This document shows, piece after piece, positions 1 to 8,684 of a stretch of DNA of 64,000 bases. The notes under the pieces were generated by a model. It ran no database searches and was not told the origin of the DNA. It saw only the letters and a program-made list of their open reading frames with translations. Source of the stretch: Treponema sp. (GTDB lineage: Bacteria > Spirochaetota > Spirochaetia > Treponematales > Treponemataceae). The stretch covers positions 93,072 to 157,071 of the forward strand of contig JAILKS010000034.1 of assembly GCA_024693715.1 (NCBI GenBank). Direction: 5' to 3'. The position numbers were made by a program, and so were the translations under genes. The stretch's first letter is position 1; the number at the start of each line of letters is the position of its first letter.

Positions 1-513
1 AAACTTCCGGTCAAAGTTCCTGAAACTGCCGTTCATGAAATAGGAACTGATTTACTTTGTGATGCAGTTGAAGCATGGAGTAAGTATAACGGTCCAGTTA
101 TTGTTGCAGATTTCGGCACTGCCCTTTCCTTTACAGCAATTGATAAAGATGCAAATATTGCAGGTGTTGCAATTGCACCAGGAATCAGAACTGCCTTTAA
201 TTCACTTTTTGCTAATACTGCACAGCTTCCCGCTGTTGCCCTGGATATTCCTCCTACAAGTCTTGGTAAAAATACAGTTGTTGCGATTCAATCAGGCATT
301 GTTCTTGGATATAAAGGACTTGTTGAAAATCTTATAAAACAGATGAAACAGGATCTTGAAAAAGAAACAAAAACACCGGCGCAATCAATCAAGGTTATTG
401 CAACCGGTGGTCTTAACAGCATGTTACAGCCTATTACAGATATTTTTGATGATACAGACAAGAACCTCACATTAAACGGGATGCTCCGAATCTATAAATT
501 AATATCTCAATAA
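1..513 (+). CDS. coaX: Type III pantothenate kinase, 3' part (5' end outside window)
   Basis: The frame is open from base 1 to the TAA at 511-513, giving 170 residues of a protein whose start lies outside the window. Visible family features are the second phosphate-binding stretch DFGTALSFTAID, the loop GVAIAPGI, the segment LGKNTVVAIQSGIVLGY and a C-terminal ATGGL glycine motif. Type III pantothenate kinases phosphorylate pantothenate in the first step of coenzyme A synthesis, are cytoplasmic and are usually about 250-260 residues, so roughly one third is missing. The stop codon directly abuts the stop of the convergent SPOR-protein gene. Confidence 0.9.
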   Translation, partial: KLPVKVPETAVHEIGTDLLCDAVEAWSKYNGPVIVADFGTALSFTAIDKDANIAGVAIAPGIRTAFNSLFANTAQLPAVALDIPPTSLGKNTVVAIQSGIVLGYKGLVENLIKQMKQDLEKETKTPAQSIKVIATGGLNSMLQPITDIFDDTDKNLTLNGMLRIYKLISQ

Positions 514-2532
514 TTATTTAATCCTTCGTACAAATGCATCCTTATAGCCGTAAGCCTTGAATCTTTCAAGAACTGCACCGTATTCATCTACGGTTAAAGG
601 ACCGATTAATACCTGACTGCTGCCATTTGATAACTGAATGACAACAACAGGATAATTTTTACCGTATTTTGAAATTATTTCTTTAATCAGTTCTTCATTT
701 TTCAAAACAGCTATTTGAATATAATATTTGTTTGAAATCAATTTATCACTGACTTCGACAGGTGCATTATTTTCAGAAAGATCTATTGCCGGTTCTGCTT
801 CCATCTCTTCAATTACATCTTCAATCTGTGGAACAAGAACTTCAACTTCATTTTTCTGAATTTCAGGTTCAATAATATTGATTGGCTCTTCAACTGTCTG
901 TTCAGTTTCTTCTTCTACAATTTCTTCTTCAGCAGGAACTTCTTCAACCGGAAGCTCTTCTGCAGGTTCTTCAAGAGAAATGGCTTCTTCAACTTCATGA
1001 ACATTCTCAGAAGATGGCTCTACAGTTTCTTCAACCGGTGTTTCTTCTGTAACTTCTTCCTGTGGAGTCTCTTCTTCAACAGGAAGCTCTTCTGCAGGTT
1101 CTACAATGACTTCTTCTTCTACAGGAGTTTCTTCAATCACTTCTTCTACAGGATTTTCTTCCTCAACCGGAGTTTCTTCGTCCGGTTCTTCTGCAGGTAC
1201 TTCATCAGAAGGTTCTTCAAGAGAAATTGCTTTCTCAGCTTCTTCTTCTACAGGTTCAAGTTCCTCTGCCTCAAACTCTTCGGCTTCTACTGGCTCTTCT
1301 TCAACAATCTCTTCTGCAGAAGATTCTTCTGTTATTTCTTCCTGCGAAGTATCTTCTTCAACCGGAGTTTCTTCTTCAGGTTCTTCAGCGATAACTTCTT
1401 CCTGATTTTCTTCTTCTATAGGTTCAAGCTCATCTGCCTCAAACTCTTCTGCTTCTACAGGCTCTTCTTTAACAATTTCTTCTGCAGAAGATTCTTCCAT
1501 TACTTCTTCCTGCGACGTCTCTTCTTCAACCGGAGTTTCTTCTTCAGGTTCTTCAGCAATTACTTCTTCCCGATTTTCTTCTTCTACAGGCTCAAGTTCA
1601 TCTGCCTCAAACTCTTCTGCTTCTACAGGTTCTTCTTCAACAATCTCTTCTGCAGGAGCTTCTTCTATTATTTCTTCCTGTGGAGTCACTTCTTCAACCG
1701 GAGTTTCTTCTTCAGGTTCTTCAGCAAATACTTCTTCCTGATTTTCTTCTTCTACAGGCTCAAGTTCATCTGCCTCAAACTCTTCTGCTTCTACAGGTTC
1801 TTCTTCAACAATCTCTTCTGCAGGAGCTTCTTCTATTATTTCTTCCTGTGGAGTTTCTTCTTCAACCGGTGATTCTTCTTCTGGTTCTTGTACAGGAGCT
1901 TCTTCTTCAGGCTCTTCTAAAGGTGTTTCTTCAATTTCCTGTGGAACTACAACTTCTTCTTCTATTATTTCTTCCTGTGGTTCAAAATCAACAGTTTCTT
2001 CATCATCATTTTCTTCAATTATGATTGTTTCAACTGGTTCTGAAGCTTCCGGCTCATCATCAATAAGCCATTCAACTTCATCTTCTTCCTTCGGTAAAAC
2101 CTGATTATTTGTTTTTGGAGAAGAGTTTGTATTTTGCGGTAAATCTGAACTGTTAGCCTTTGCAATTACCGCAGAACCGTAAACCCGTTCATCCTGATTA
2201 GAACGCTTTGTAATTTTTACAATATTATTTGCATTAACATCGATTCCGATTGCCTTTGCCGCTTCCGGAGAAAGCATGATGGCTACACCTTCCGATGGAT
2301 CTAATGCGCCGATTACAAGAATATCAACAGTCGTTTCACCGCTGATATTAGTTACACTGATGATATCACCAGGAAGATAACCTACAGTCTTTGCAAATAA
2401 TCCCTGTGGAAATACACCTTCATCTACTACAATGGCACGCCCGTCAAGCGAAGGACTGAGAGAATATACTTTTACACATAATGAAATCAAAAGAAAAAAT
2501 ATTGATAAAAACTCGAACTTTCTCTTTCTCAT
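514..2532 (-). CDS. Secreted SPOR-domain protein with Glu-rich tandem repeats
   Basis: 672 residues. An N-terminal signal peptide (about residues 1-24, hydrophobic core FLSIFFLLISLCV) is followed by a domain at about 30-130 resembling a double-psi beta-barrel (segments PQGLFAKTVGYLPGD and VDILVIGALDPSEGVAIMLS). Residues about 165-590 are extremely rich in Glu, Pro and Val and contain 56-residue tandem repeats. The last 75 residues form a SPOR domain (YYIQIAVLKNEE...VLIGPLTVDEYGAVLERFKAYGY), which in other bacteria binds glycan strands stripped of peptide stems. I infer a periplasmic cell-wall-binding protein with a long flexible spacer. The ATG has a strong AGGTGGG ribosome site. The 167-residue exported protein gene lies just upstream and is probably cotranscribed. 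Confidence 0.85.
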   Translation of the reverse strand: MRKRKFEFLSIFFLLISLCVKVYSLSPSLDGRAIVVDEGVFPQGLFAKTVGYLPGDIISVTNISGETTVDILVIGALDPSEGVAIMLSPEAAKAIGIDVNANNIVKITKRSNQDERVYGSAVIAKANSSDLPQNTNSSPKTNNQVLPKEEDEVEWLIDDEPEASEPVETIIIEENDDEETVDFEPQEEIIEEEVVVPQEIEETPLEEPEEEAPVQEPEEESPVEEETPQEEIIEEAPAEEIVEEEPVEAEEFEADELEPVEEENQEEVFAEEPEEETPVEEVTPQEEIIEEAPAEEIVEEEPVEAEEFEADELEPVEEENREEVIAEEPEEETPVEEETSQEEVMEESSAEEIVKEEPVEAEEFEADELEPIEEENQEEVIAEEPEEETPVEEDTSQEEITEESSAEEIVEEEPVEAEEFEAEELEPVEEEAEKAISLEEPSDEVPAEEPDEETPVEEENPVEEVIEETPVEEEVIVEPAEELPVEEETPQEEVTEETPVEETVEPSSENVHEVEEAISLEEPAEELPVEEVPAEEEIVEEETEQTVEEPINIIEPEIQKNEVEVLVPQIEDVIEEMEAEPAIDLSENNAPVEVSDKLISNKYYIQIAVLKNEELIKEIISKYGKNYPVVVIQLSNGSSQVLIGPLTVDEYGAVLERFKAYGYKDAFVRRIK
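1237..1872 (-). repeat. 168-bp in-frame tandem repeats in the SPOR gene
   Basis: The landmark ATTTTCTTCTTCTA recurs at 1405, 1573 and 1741, exactly 168 bases (56 codons) apart. A diverged copy precedes it (about 1237-1404), and the last copy decays near 1872. Copies differ by scattered substitutions (for example TPQEEIIEEAPAEE against TSQEEVMEESSAEE), so the array is not freshly duplicated. The unit keeps reading frame, so copy-number change would lengthen or shorten the acidic spacer without breaking the SPOR domain. Confidence 0.85.
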
Positions 2533-2546
2533 ATTCCCACCTTTTT

Positions 2547-3050
2547 TTAAGCTTTAATCGCTTTTAATATCTTATCAGTTATTTCTGAAGTAATATCTAT
2601 AAAACTTGTATCCAGAAGGAGATTAATCTGTCGTGAAGTTTTTATTTCTCCAGCTTTTATCTTTTTTCCATTTTTACCGTTATAAACACTCCATTCAACT
2701 TTTTCCAGAAGTAAAGAATTATCATCATTATAATCTACGCTGATATGAACATAATAATCAGACAGGCCTTCTTTAGCATCCTTTAAACCTTCTTTAATGA
2801 CAGCTTTTTCTGTATTATCCTTGTCGATATTCATGCTTGGAGAATTTGTTACAATAAATCCTTTGCTGAAAAATGCATCAAGAAGTTCATCTTCAAAAAC
2901 ATATGTTGATTCAATCAAATCTTCATGTCTTAGTTTATTATCAACATTTTCAAATTTCTGTACTATCTGAAAAGAAATCTGCTTTGCAAAACAAAGACTT
3001 CCTGTCAATATGAACATTAAGCTTAAAATATAGAATTTAATTTTCCCCAT
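2547..3050 (-). CDS. Exported protein of unknown function
   Basis: 167 residues with a clear signal peptide (MGKIKFYILSLMFILTGSLC, cleavage probably after CFA). There is no lipobox, since the Cys is not followed by the usual small-residue context. The mature part has a mixed alpha/beta look with an acidic middle (DYYVHISVDYNDDNSLLLEKVEW) and no motif I recognise. It starts with ATG after a GGGGTG ribosome site and ends 14 bases before the SPOR gene, so the two are probably one transcript. A role in the envelope is an inference from the signal peptide and the neighbour only. Confidence 0.65.
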   Translation of the reverse strand: MGKIKFYILSLMFILTGSLCFAKQISFQIVQKFENVDNKLRHEDLIESTYVFEDELLDAFFSKGFIVTNSPSMNIDKDNTEKAVIKEGLKDAKEGLSDYYVHISVDYNDDNSLLLEKVEWSVYNGKNGKKIKAGEIKTSRQINLLLDTSFIDITSEITDKILKAIKA

Positions 3051-3150
3051 AGTTACACCCCGTTTGAATTATAAAACATTATAAGGTTATCATTATTTTA
3101 TTCGGCATGATTTTAACTCTTGTTTAGACTTTTTATTAAAAAAATGTGAA

Positions 3151-3179
3151 TTGAGATTTTCGCTTTTGTGTATTATAAT
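3151..3179 (+). promoter_or_regulatory. Sigma-70-type promoter of the sugar/oxidoreductase operon
   Basis: TTGAGA at 3151-3156 and a perfect TATAAT at 3174-3179 are separated by 17 bases. A start of transcription near 3186 leaves a short leader containing the AGGA ribosome site before the ATG at 3203. The same intergenic region must also drive the divergent exported-protein gene. TATAAT-like sequences read on the minus strand at 3068-3073 and 3078-3083, but without a good -35. Confidence 0.7.
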
Positions 3180-3202
3180 TACTGTTGATTTCAGGAAATA
3201 AG

Positions 3203-4708
3203 ATGGAAAAAAGAATATATATAATCGGCGCTGGCTTTGCAGGACAGACAATTGCAGATGATATCAAAAGAAAAAAAATCTTCGGTAAAGTCAATGCCTT
3301 TCTGGATGATGATAAATCACTTATTGGAACAACAATAGACGGAATACCGGTTTTAGGACCGATAAAATCTGTTGCTTCAATCCTCAATAATTCAGACATG
3401 GATGAAGCGATTATTGCCATTCCGTCGCTTACCGTAGAACAAACTAAAGAAATCTATGACACACTCAAAAAGAATAATTTTAATCATATAAAAATTCTTC
3501 CCGGAATAAGCCAGGTAATTGACGGTACTGCTCATTTTGTTCAGACACGTGAAATAAATCCTCTTGATATACTTGGAAGAACTCCTGTAACAATTTCCTT
3601 AAAACAAAGCCTTTCCTATTTACGCGGAAAACGAGTTTTAATTACAGGTGCAGGAGGCTCAATAGGTTCAGAGCTTGCCAGACAATTATTATCCGGTGGT
3701 GCAGAACGTCTTTATCTTTTCGGACATGGTGAAAATTCCATCTGTCAGATTTTCCGGGAGCTTAAGGTTTTACAGGCAGAAGGAATCGGTGAAAAAGCAA
3801 CGATTGTTCCAATCATAGGAGATATGAGAGACAGACAATATGTTGATTACATCATAAAACACACAAGATGTAATGTCATATTTCACTGCGCTGCCTACAA
3901 GCACGTTCCAATGATGGAAGAAAACCAGGTTGCGGCAATAGAAAATAATGTATTCGGTACAAAAAATCTTCTTGATGCTGCAATTAAACATAATGTAAAC
4001 CGTTTTGTCCTTATTTCGACAGACAAGGCTGTAGCACCGGTAAGTGTATATGGTGTTTCAAAAATGCTGTGTGAAAAACTTGTTCTTGATGCCGCAGCAA
4101 AAATAAAAGACAGTCATAACGCAATCATGTTCGTAAGATTTGGAAATGTACTTGGTTCAAGAGGTTCCATTTTACCTTTATTTCAAAATCAGATTAAGAA
4201 CGGAGGTCCCCTCACTGTAACCGATGAAAAAATGGAACGCTATTTCATGACAATTCCGGAAGCCTGTTCTCTTGTTTTACAGACAGGGGGTGTTGGAGTA
4301 AACGGTCAGTCATATCTTCTGGATATGGGAGAACCTATTAAAATCATAGATCTTGCAAAACAAATCATTAAAATTTCAGGTCTTGAACTTGGAAAGGATA
4401 TTGAGATTAAAATTGTCGGTGCAAGAAAAGGTGAACGCATTATAGAACCTTTGTGGCTTAAAGAAGAAAATCCTTCGCCTACAAAATACAAGAAAATTCT
4501 CACGCTTACAAACATTGAATATGACAAAGACCGTCTGGAAACGCTTCTTGATTCTTTGTATCCTATTTGCTTTTATACACAAGGAAAAGAAAATGATTTC
4601 AGAAACCGAGAAAAACTTTTAAAGCTCTTGTGTGATGACTGCAAAACTTTAAATGATTTTTATGAAGAGATGAAAAAAGATAATCAACCAAGAACAGATA
4701 TTTTATAG
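3203..4708 (+). CDS. Soluble CapD/PglF-like NDP-sugar 4,6-dehydratase
   Basis: 501 residues from the ATG at 3203, which has AGGA 7 bases upstream; the in-frame TTG at 3185 lacks a ribosome site. Residues 1-110 form a Rossmann-like domain (IYIIGAGFAGQ) and residues about 125-420 an extended short-chain dehydrogenase domain with the NAD motif GAGGSIG (149-155) and a catalytic stretch STDKAVAPVSVYGVSK. This is the layout of PglF/CapD/WbpM enzymes, which make 4-keto-6-deoxy UDP-HexNAc, but without the four membrane helices those carry, so it should be cytoplasmic. It is followed after 27 bases by a DegT aminotransferase, the usual partner that aminates the keto-sugar. The substrate cannot be told from sequence alone. 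Confidence 0.85.
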   Translation: MEKRIYIIGAGFAGQTIADDIKRKKIFGKVNAFLDDDKSLIGTTIDGIPVLGPIKSVASILNNSDMDEAIIAIPSLTVEQTKEIYDTLKKNNFNHIKILPGISQVIDGTAHFVQTREINPLDILGRTPVTISLKQSLSYLRGKRVLITGAGGSIGSELARQLLSGGAERLYLFGHGENSICQIFRELKVLQAEGIGEKATIVPIIGDMRDRQYVDYIIKHTRCNVIFHCAAYKHVPMMEENQVAAIENNVFGTKNLLDAAIKHNVNRFVLISTDKAVAPVSVYGVSKMLCEKLVLDAAAKIKDSHNAIMFVRFGNVLGSRGSILPLFQNQIKNGGPLTVTDEKMERYFMTIPEACSLVLQTGGVGVNGQSYLLDMGEPIKIIDLAKQIIKISGLELGKDIEIKIVGARKGERIIEPLWLKEENPSPTKYKKILTLTNIEYDKDRLETLLDSLYPICFYTQGKENDFRNREKLLKLLCDDCKTLNDFYEEMKKDNQPRTDIL

Positions 4709-4735
4709 AAAGGCAGAAACTGGAGATTACGACAT

Positions 4736-5950
4736 ATGGCAGAAATAAAGGTTCCTTTTCACCGTGCATCAATTACTAAGGCAGAGAAAAAAGCTGTTTT
4801 AGACGTTCTTGATTCACACTGGCTCACTACCGGAAAATACACCCTTGAATTTGAAAAAAAATTTGCAGCAAGTGTTGAAGATCCTGAAATTGCAGAAAAA
4901 AAAGGAAACGTTATTGCTCTAGCTGTAAATTCAAATACTTCAGGGATGATTCTTGCTCTTGAAGCATGCGGTGTAAATGAAAAAAATGCCGTAATAACCA
5001 CACCATATACATTTGTTTCAACTGCTGCCTGTGCCAGACATCTTGGTGCAGAAGTATTATTCGCAGATATAGAGGAAGATTCTTATAACATAGATCCTGC
5101 CAAAATCGAAGAAATTCTTAAAAAAGATAAAAAACATAAGGTAAAAGCAATTATTCCCGTACACATTGCAGGAAATATATGCAAAATGAAAAAAATCATG
5201 GAGCTAGCAGAAAAATATTCAACGGCAGAAAATAAAATATATGTAGTTGAAGATGCGGCACATTCTTATCCCTCGCCTACCGGCAACGGTTTTGCTGGTA
5301 CAATAGGTGATGCAGGTGTTTTTTCATTTTATGTAACAAAAACAATTACTACTGCAGAAGGCGGTATGGTCTGTACAAGAAACAAAGATCTTGCAAAACG
5401 AATGACTGTCATGAGAATGCATGGCATGGACAGAACTACATGGGACCGCTACACCTCATCAAAAGCATCGTGGGAATATGATATTATTGATGCCGGATAT
5501 AAATTCAATCTGCCGGATGTTCTTTCTGCAATCGGTTACTGTCAGGTAGACCGTGCACAGCTATTTTATGAACAAAGGATGAAAATTGTCCAGAAATATA
5601 ATAATGTCTTCAAAAACTATGATTTTCTTGAGCTTCCACCTGATTCTAAAGGAAATTCCTGGCATTTATATTTACTAAGAATTGTACCTGAAAAACTTAA
5701 AATCACACGTGATGAATTTGCGAAAAAATTGCAGGAAAAAGGGATTGGTATTTCTGTACATTTTATTCCCCTGTTCCATTTTACCTATTGGAAAAAGCTT
5801 TATCCTGATTTTACGAAAGAAAAATATCCGAACGCCGAAAAGCAATACTCAAGGACTATATCGATTCCACTATTTCCGGAAATGACAAAAAAGCAGACAG
5901 ATTATGTAATTAAAACTATAATTGAAACAGGATTAGAAAATAAAAAATAA
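4736..5950 (+). CDS. DegT/DnrJ/EryC1/StrS aminotransferase
   Basis: 404 residues, typical length for PLP-dependent sugar aminotransferases. The family signature is intact: Lys202 in FYVTKTITTAEGG (the Schiff-base lysine) and Asp/His in VVEDAAHS for cofactor binding. It should transfer an amino group, probably from glutamate, to a 4-keto sugar nucleotide made by the upstream dehydratase. The stop codon shares a base with the next start (TAATG), so the downstream oxidoreductase-like genes are translationally tied to it. That is an unusual partnership, and it suggests that the sugar and the redox proteins work in one pathway, although this is inference. Confidence 0.85.
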   Translation: MAEIKVPFHRASITKAEKKAVLDVLDSHWLTTGKYTLEFEKKFAASVEDPEIAEKKGNVIALAVNSNTSGMILALEACGVNEKNAVITTPYTFVSTAACARHLGAEVLFADIEEDSYNIDPAKIEEILKKDKKHKVKAIIPVHIAGNICKMKKIMELAEKYSTAENKIYVVEDAAHSYPSPTGNGFAGTIGDAGVFSFYVTKTITTAEGGMVCTRNKDLAKRMTVMRMHGMDRTTWDRYTSSKASWEYDIIDAGYKFNLPDVLSAIGYCQVDRAQLFYEQRMKIVQKYNNVFKNYDFLELPPDSKGNSWHLYLLRIVPEKLKITRDEFAKKLQEKGIGISVHFIPLFHFTYWKKLYPDFTKEKYPNAEKQYSRTISIPLFPEMTKKQTDYVIKTIIETGLENKK

Positions 5951-8184
5951 TGGCAAAAAATAAGGAAGAAAATACAGTTCAGATTCGTTCTCTTGATGCA
6001 GACTTTTTTTACAGCGATATAGAAATGTCAGAAGCTTTATCTGCCGTTTTAATCCGAAGTCCGTCTCCTTCTGGAACAATTAAGAGCATTACGATAGATG
6101 AGCTTCCGGAAGGCTATTATCTTTTTTCTGCGGCTGATATTCCCGGTAAAAAATATTTTGAAATAAACAAAACTCCGATAAAAATCTTTGCATCTGACAA
6201 TATCTCGTATACCGGCGAACCTGTAGGTATTTTATGCGGACCTGATGAACATGTTCTCAAAGAGCTCCTTGAAAAAATAAACATAAACTTCAATGTTCAG
6301 AGTCTTGAATCTGCACTTAAAAATGTAATCAATAATCAGAAAATAATGGCAGATAAAAACAAATCTTCTTCAGAGCTTTCATCCTTTGTATCACAGCTTA
6401 ATGACATGCCGTCTTTGGACACAGTTCTTGATAAAACTCATGTTGAACAGAATGTTGAAGAAATAATTGCAAGCAGAGTTATAAAAACAGGAAAATATAA
6501 AAAATCACAGCTTGAAACTGCAGATAAACTTTTGTTTAAAAACCTTCCGTACATTGTCGAACAGAAATGGTGTTTAAAACAACAGGCGCCTAACTGGGAA
6601 GAAACTACCGGAGCATTTTGTTTTTTCAGTGACAATATTATGTATGTTTATACTCCGACACGCTGGGTAAATTCAGTTATGGAAGCCGTAAGTGACGTAA
6701 TAAAAATCCCAAAAGAAAATGTCGATGTACATAAAACAAAAGTTTCCGGCATTTATTCAAAAGGTCTGCAGCTTACGACTCAGCTGACAACACAGGTTGC
6801 AGTTGCCGCTTATCTTACAAATAAACCGGTAAAATTGATTTTTACCCAGGATGAAGAGGACATGTTCCTTGCTCCCGGAATTGATGCGACATTTACCTAC
6901 AAAACAGGTCTGTCCAAAGAAGGTGAATTAGTTGCGATGAACATCAATATTGAAATTGATGCCGGAAGCTCTAACCCCTTTGCACAGGAAATAACAGACA
7001 GACTTGCAATAGCTTCATGCAATTATTATTCATGCAAGAATCTTTACATCAATGCATATTGTCATACTTCAAAAAAGCCTCCTACTTCAATTAATATTAA
7101 AAATGTTGAATCACAGGCTTTTTTTGCAATTGAAAATCAGATTCAATCGTTAAGTCAACTGTCTCAATTCTATCCTGATGAAATAAGAAAGCTCAACATA
7201 ACAAGAATTCCTTCGTTTCCGTTCCATCTCAACAATGAAAACAGAATAAATACTTTTGAAAGGGCAATAAAAATCAGTGACTTTAACCGTAAATATGCTT
7301 CATTCCACATGGATGCAATAGACCGTACTGAAAAAGGAACCACACCGTTTTTCGCACTTCCTTTGCGTGGAATTGGACTTGCAAGCGGCTACAATGTCAG
7401 CGACTACTACGGACAGTCAGCTATTACAAGCGACTGCAAAGTTACAGTAACCTTACAACAGGATAATAAAGTTATCATTCATGCAATAAAACCGTCATCA
7501 GTTATACAAGAGATGTGGAAAGAAACTGTAATGCAGACTCTGCAGATAAAAAAAGATAATATTTATATAGATTCAGATTTTCTTATAAATGAGATTCCTT
7601 CTGCACCTGATGATTCATTAAGCTCTATAGGAACAATGAATGAGCTTATAAAAAAATGCTGTCTTGAAATTCAGAAAAAAAGATTTCATAATCCGCTGCC
7701 AATATCATCACAAAAGGGACTTACCTCTTCTACAAAAAAAATCTGGGATAAGGATAAATTCCAGGGTAATCCTTACGGTGTTACATCCTTTGCAACTACA
7801 GTTGTTGAAGTTGAGGTTGATTCGTATACCTTTAGTGAAAAAATCAAGGGAATCTGGATGACCATCGACTGCGGTGAACTTTTTGATGAAAGTGCCGCCT
7901 TACGAACCGTACGGCTTGAAATACAGCAGGAACTTGAAATGCTCGTAGAAGATAAAAACATTCCGTGCGATAACATCAACATAGAATTCATGCATTCTAC
8001 CGAAAAATCAGGACAGATTGGCGGGCTTGTTCATAATACACTTCCTGCAGCATTTGCAGCGGCTTTATCACATGCGCTTATAACACAGCTTACAATGCTT
8101 CCATGTACCGAAAAACAGCTTTTCGAGCTTATTAAGGAAAGGGAAAAACAGAAAAATAAATCAGGAGAAAAAGATACACAATGA
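5950..8184 (+). CDS. Xanthine dehydrogenase-like large subunit, molybdenum-site motifs lost
   Basis: 744 residues, close to the usual length of a molybdenum hydroxylase large subunit. The N-terminal hammerhead domain is recognisable (residues about 20-115, ending YTGEPVGILCGPDEHV), as are the two cofactor-binding halves. Key motifs are missing: the GG-F-GGK loop appears as VSGIYSKG (265-272), the R-G-F-G substrate/cofactor loop appears as SINIKNVES (380-388), the QG-GQG motif is not found, and the catalytic Glu of the GG-GEP motif is replaced in GGLVHN (691-696). It therefore probably does not do classical molybdenum-dependent hydroxylation. Start overlaps the aminotransferase stop; the end overlaps the iron-sulfur subunit start. 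From memory, T. pallidum has a gene annotated as quinoline 2-oxidoreductase in a similar position. Confidence 0.7.
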   Translation: MAKNKEENTVQIRSLDADFFYSDIEMSEALSAVLIRSPSPSGTIKSITIDELPEGYYLFSAADIPGKKYFEINKTPIKIFASDNISYTGEPVGILCGPDEHVLKELLEKININFNVQSLESALKNVINNQKIMADKNKSSSELSSFVSQLNDMPSLDTVLDKTHVEQNVEEIIASRVIKTGKYKKSQLETADKLLFKNLPYIVEQKWCLKQQAPNWEETTGAFCFFSDNIMYVYTPTRWVNSVMEAVSDVIKIPKENVDVHKTKVSGIYSKGLQLTTQLTTQVAVAAYLTNKPVKLIFTQDEEDMFLAPGIDATFTYKTGLSKEGELVAMNINIEIDAGSSNPFAQEITDRLAIASCNYYSCKNLYINAYCHTSKKPPTSINIKNVESQAFFAIENQIQSLSQLSQFYPDEIRKLNITRIPSFPFHLNNENRINTFERAIKISDFNRKYASFHMDAIDRTEKGTTPFFALPLRGIGLASGYNVSDYYGQSAITSDCKVTVTLQQDNKVIIHAIKPSSVIQEMWKETVMQTLQIKKDNIYIDSDFLINEIPSAPDDSLSSIGTMNELIKKCCLEIQKKRFHNPLPISSQKGLTSSTKKIWDKDKFQGNPYGVTSFATTVVEVEVDSYTFSEKIKGIWMTIDCGELFDESAALRTVRLEIQQELEMLVEDKNIPCDNINIEFMHSTEKSGQIGGLVHNTLPAAFAAALSHALITQLTMLPCTEKQLFELIKEREKQKNKSGEKDTQ

Positions 8185-8684
8185 ACATACCGGTAACTTT
8201 AAACGGAAATAAAATGATAATTGAAGCGAATCCTGATGAATCACTCATGAAAGTTTTGAGAACACAGGGCTGTTCATCTGTAAAATGCGGCTGTTCTCAA
8301 GGACACTGCGGCTCATGTGCTGTTTTACTTGATGATAATCCGGTCGCAACCTGTAAAATTCCTATCGGAATAATCCGCGATGGTGATATTGTAACTCTGG
8401 ATTATTTTGCAAGAACAAAAGAATATTCAATCATCATGCAGGGGTTTGATCTTGCAGGAATAAAGCTATGCGGTTACTGTAATGCAGGAAAAGTTTTTTC
8501 TGCCTATCAGATTTTAAAAATGAACAGAAATCTCTCGCGAAACGAAATTGCAAATTTTGTAAATAATCTTTCACCATGCTGCACGGATATAAACACTCTT
8601 GTTAACGGTATTGTAATAGCACGTGAGATTTACAACAAAGGATATGAAGAAATAATCAAGCGATATAAAAGAGGTAAAAAATGA
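8181..8684 (+). CDS. 2Fe-2S subunit of the xanthine dehydrogenase-like complex
   Basis: 167 residues. The N-terminal plant-ferredoxin-type cluster site is intact: Cys38, Cys43, Cys46 and Cys58 (CSQGHCGSC, then 11 residues, Cys). The C-terminal helical domain of this family normally binds a second 2Fe-2S cluster with C-x2-C and C-x-C. Here C97GYC100 is present but the second pair is adjacent (Cys133-Cys134 in LSPCCTD). It would pass electrons between the large subunit and the FAD subunit. ATGA overlaps on both sides (8181-8184 and 8681-8684) show tight translational coupling. Confidence 0.85.
   Translation: MNIPVTLNGNKMIIEANPDESLMKVLRTQGCSSVKCGCSQGHCGSCAVLLDDNPVATCKIPIGIIRDGDIVTLDYFARTKEYSIIMQGFDLAGIKLCGYCNAGKVFSAYQILKMNRNLSRNEIANFVNNLSPCCTDINTLVNGIVIAREIYNKGYEEIIKRYKRGKK

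Noticed and set aside
997..1872. Open frame of 291 codons on the plus strand, rich in Phe and Arg, and a Ser/Thr-rich frame at 1106-1405
   Set aside because: They are complements of the Glu-rich repeats of the SPOR gene (GAA/GAG read backwards as TTC/CTC). They lack a ribosome site and plausible composition.
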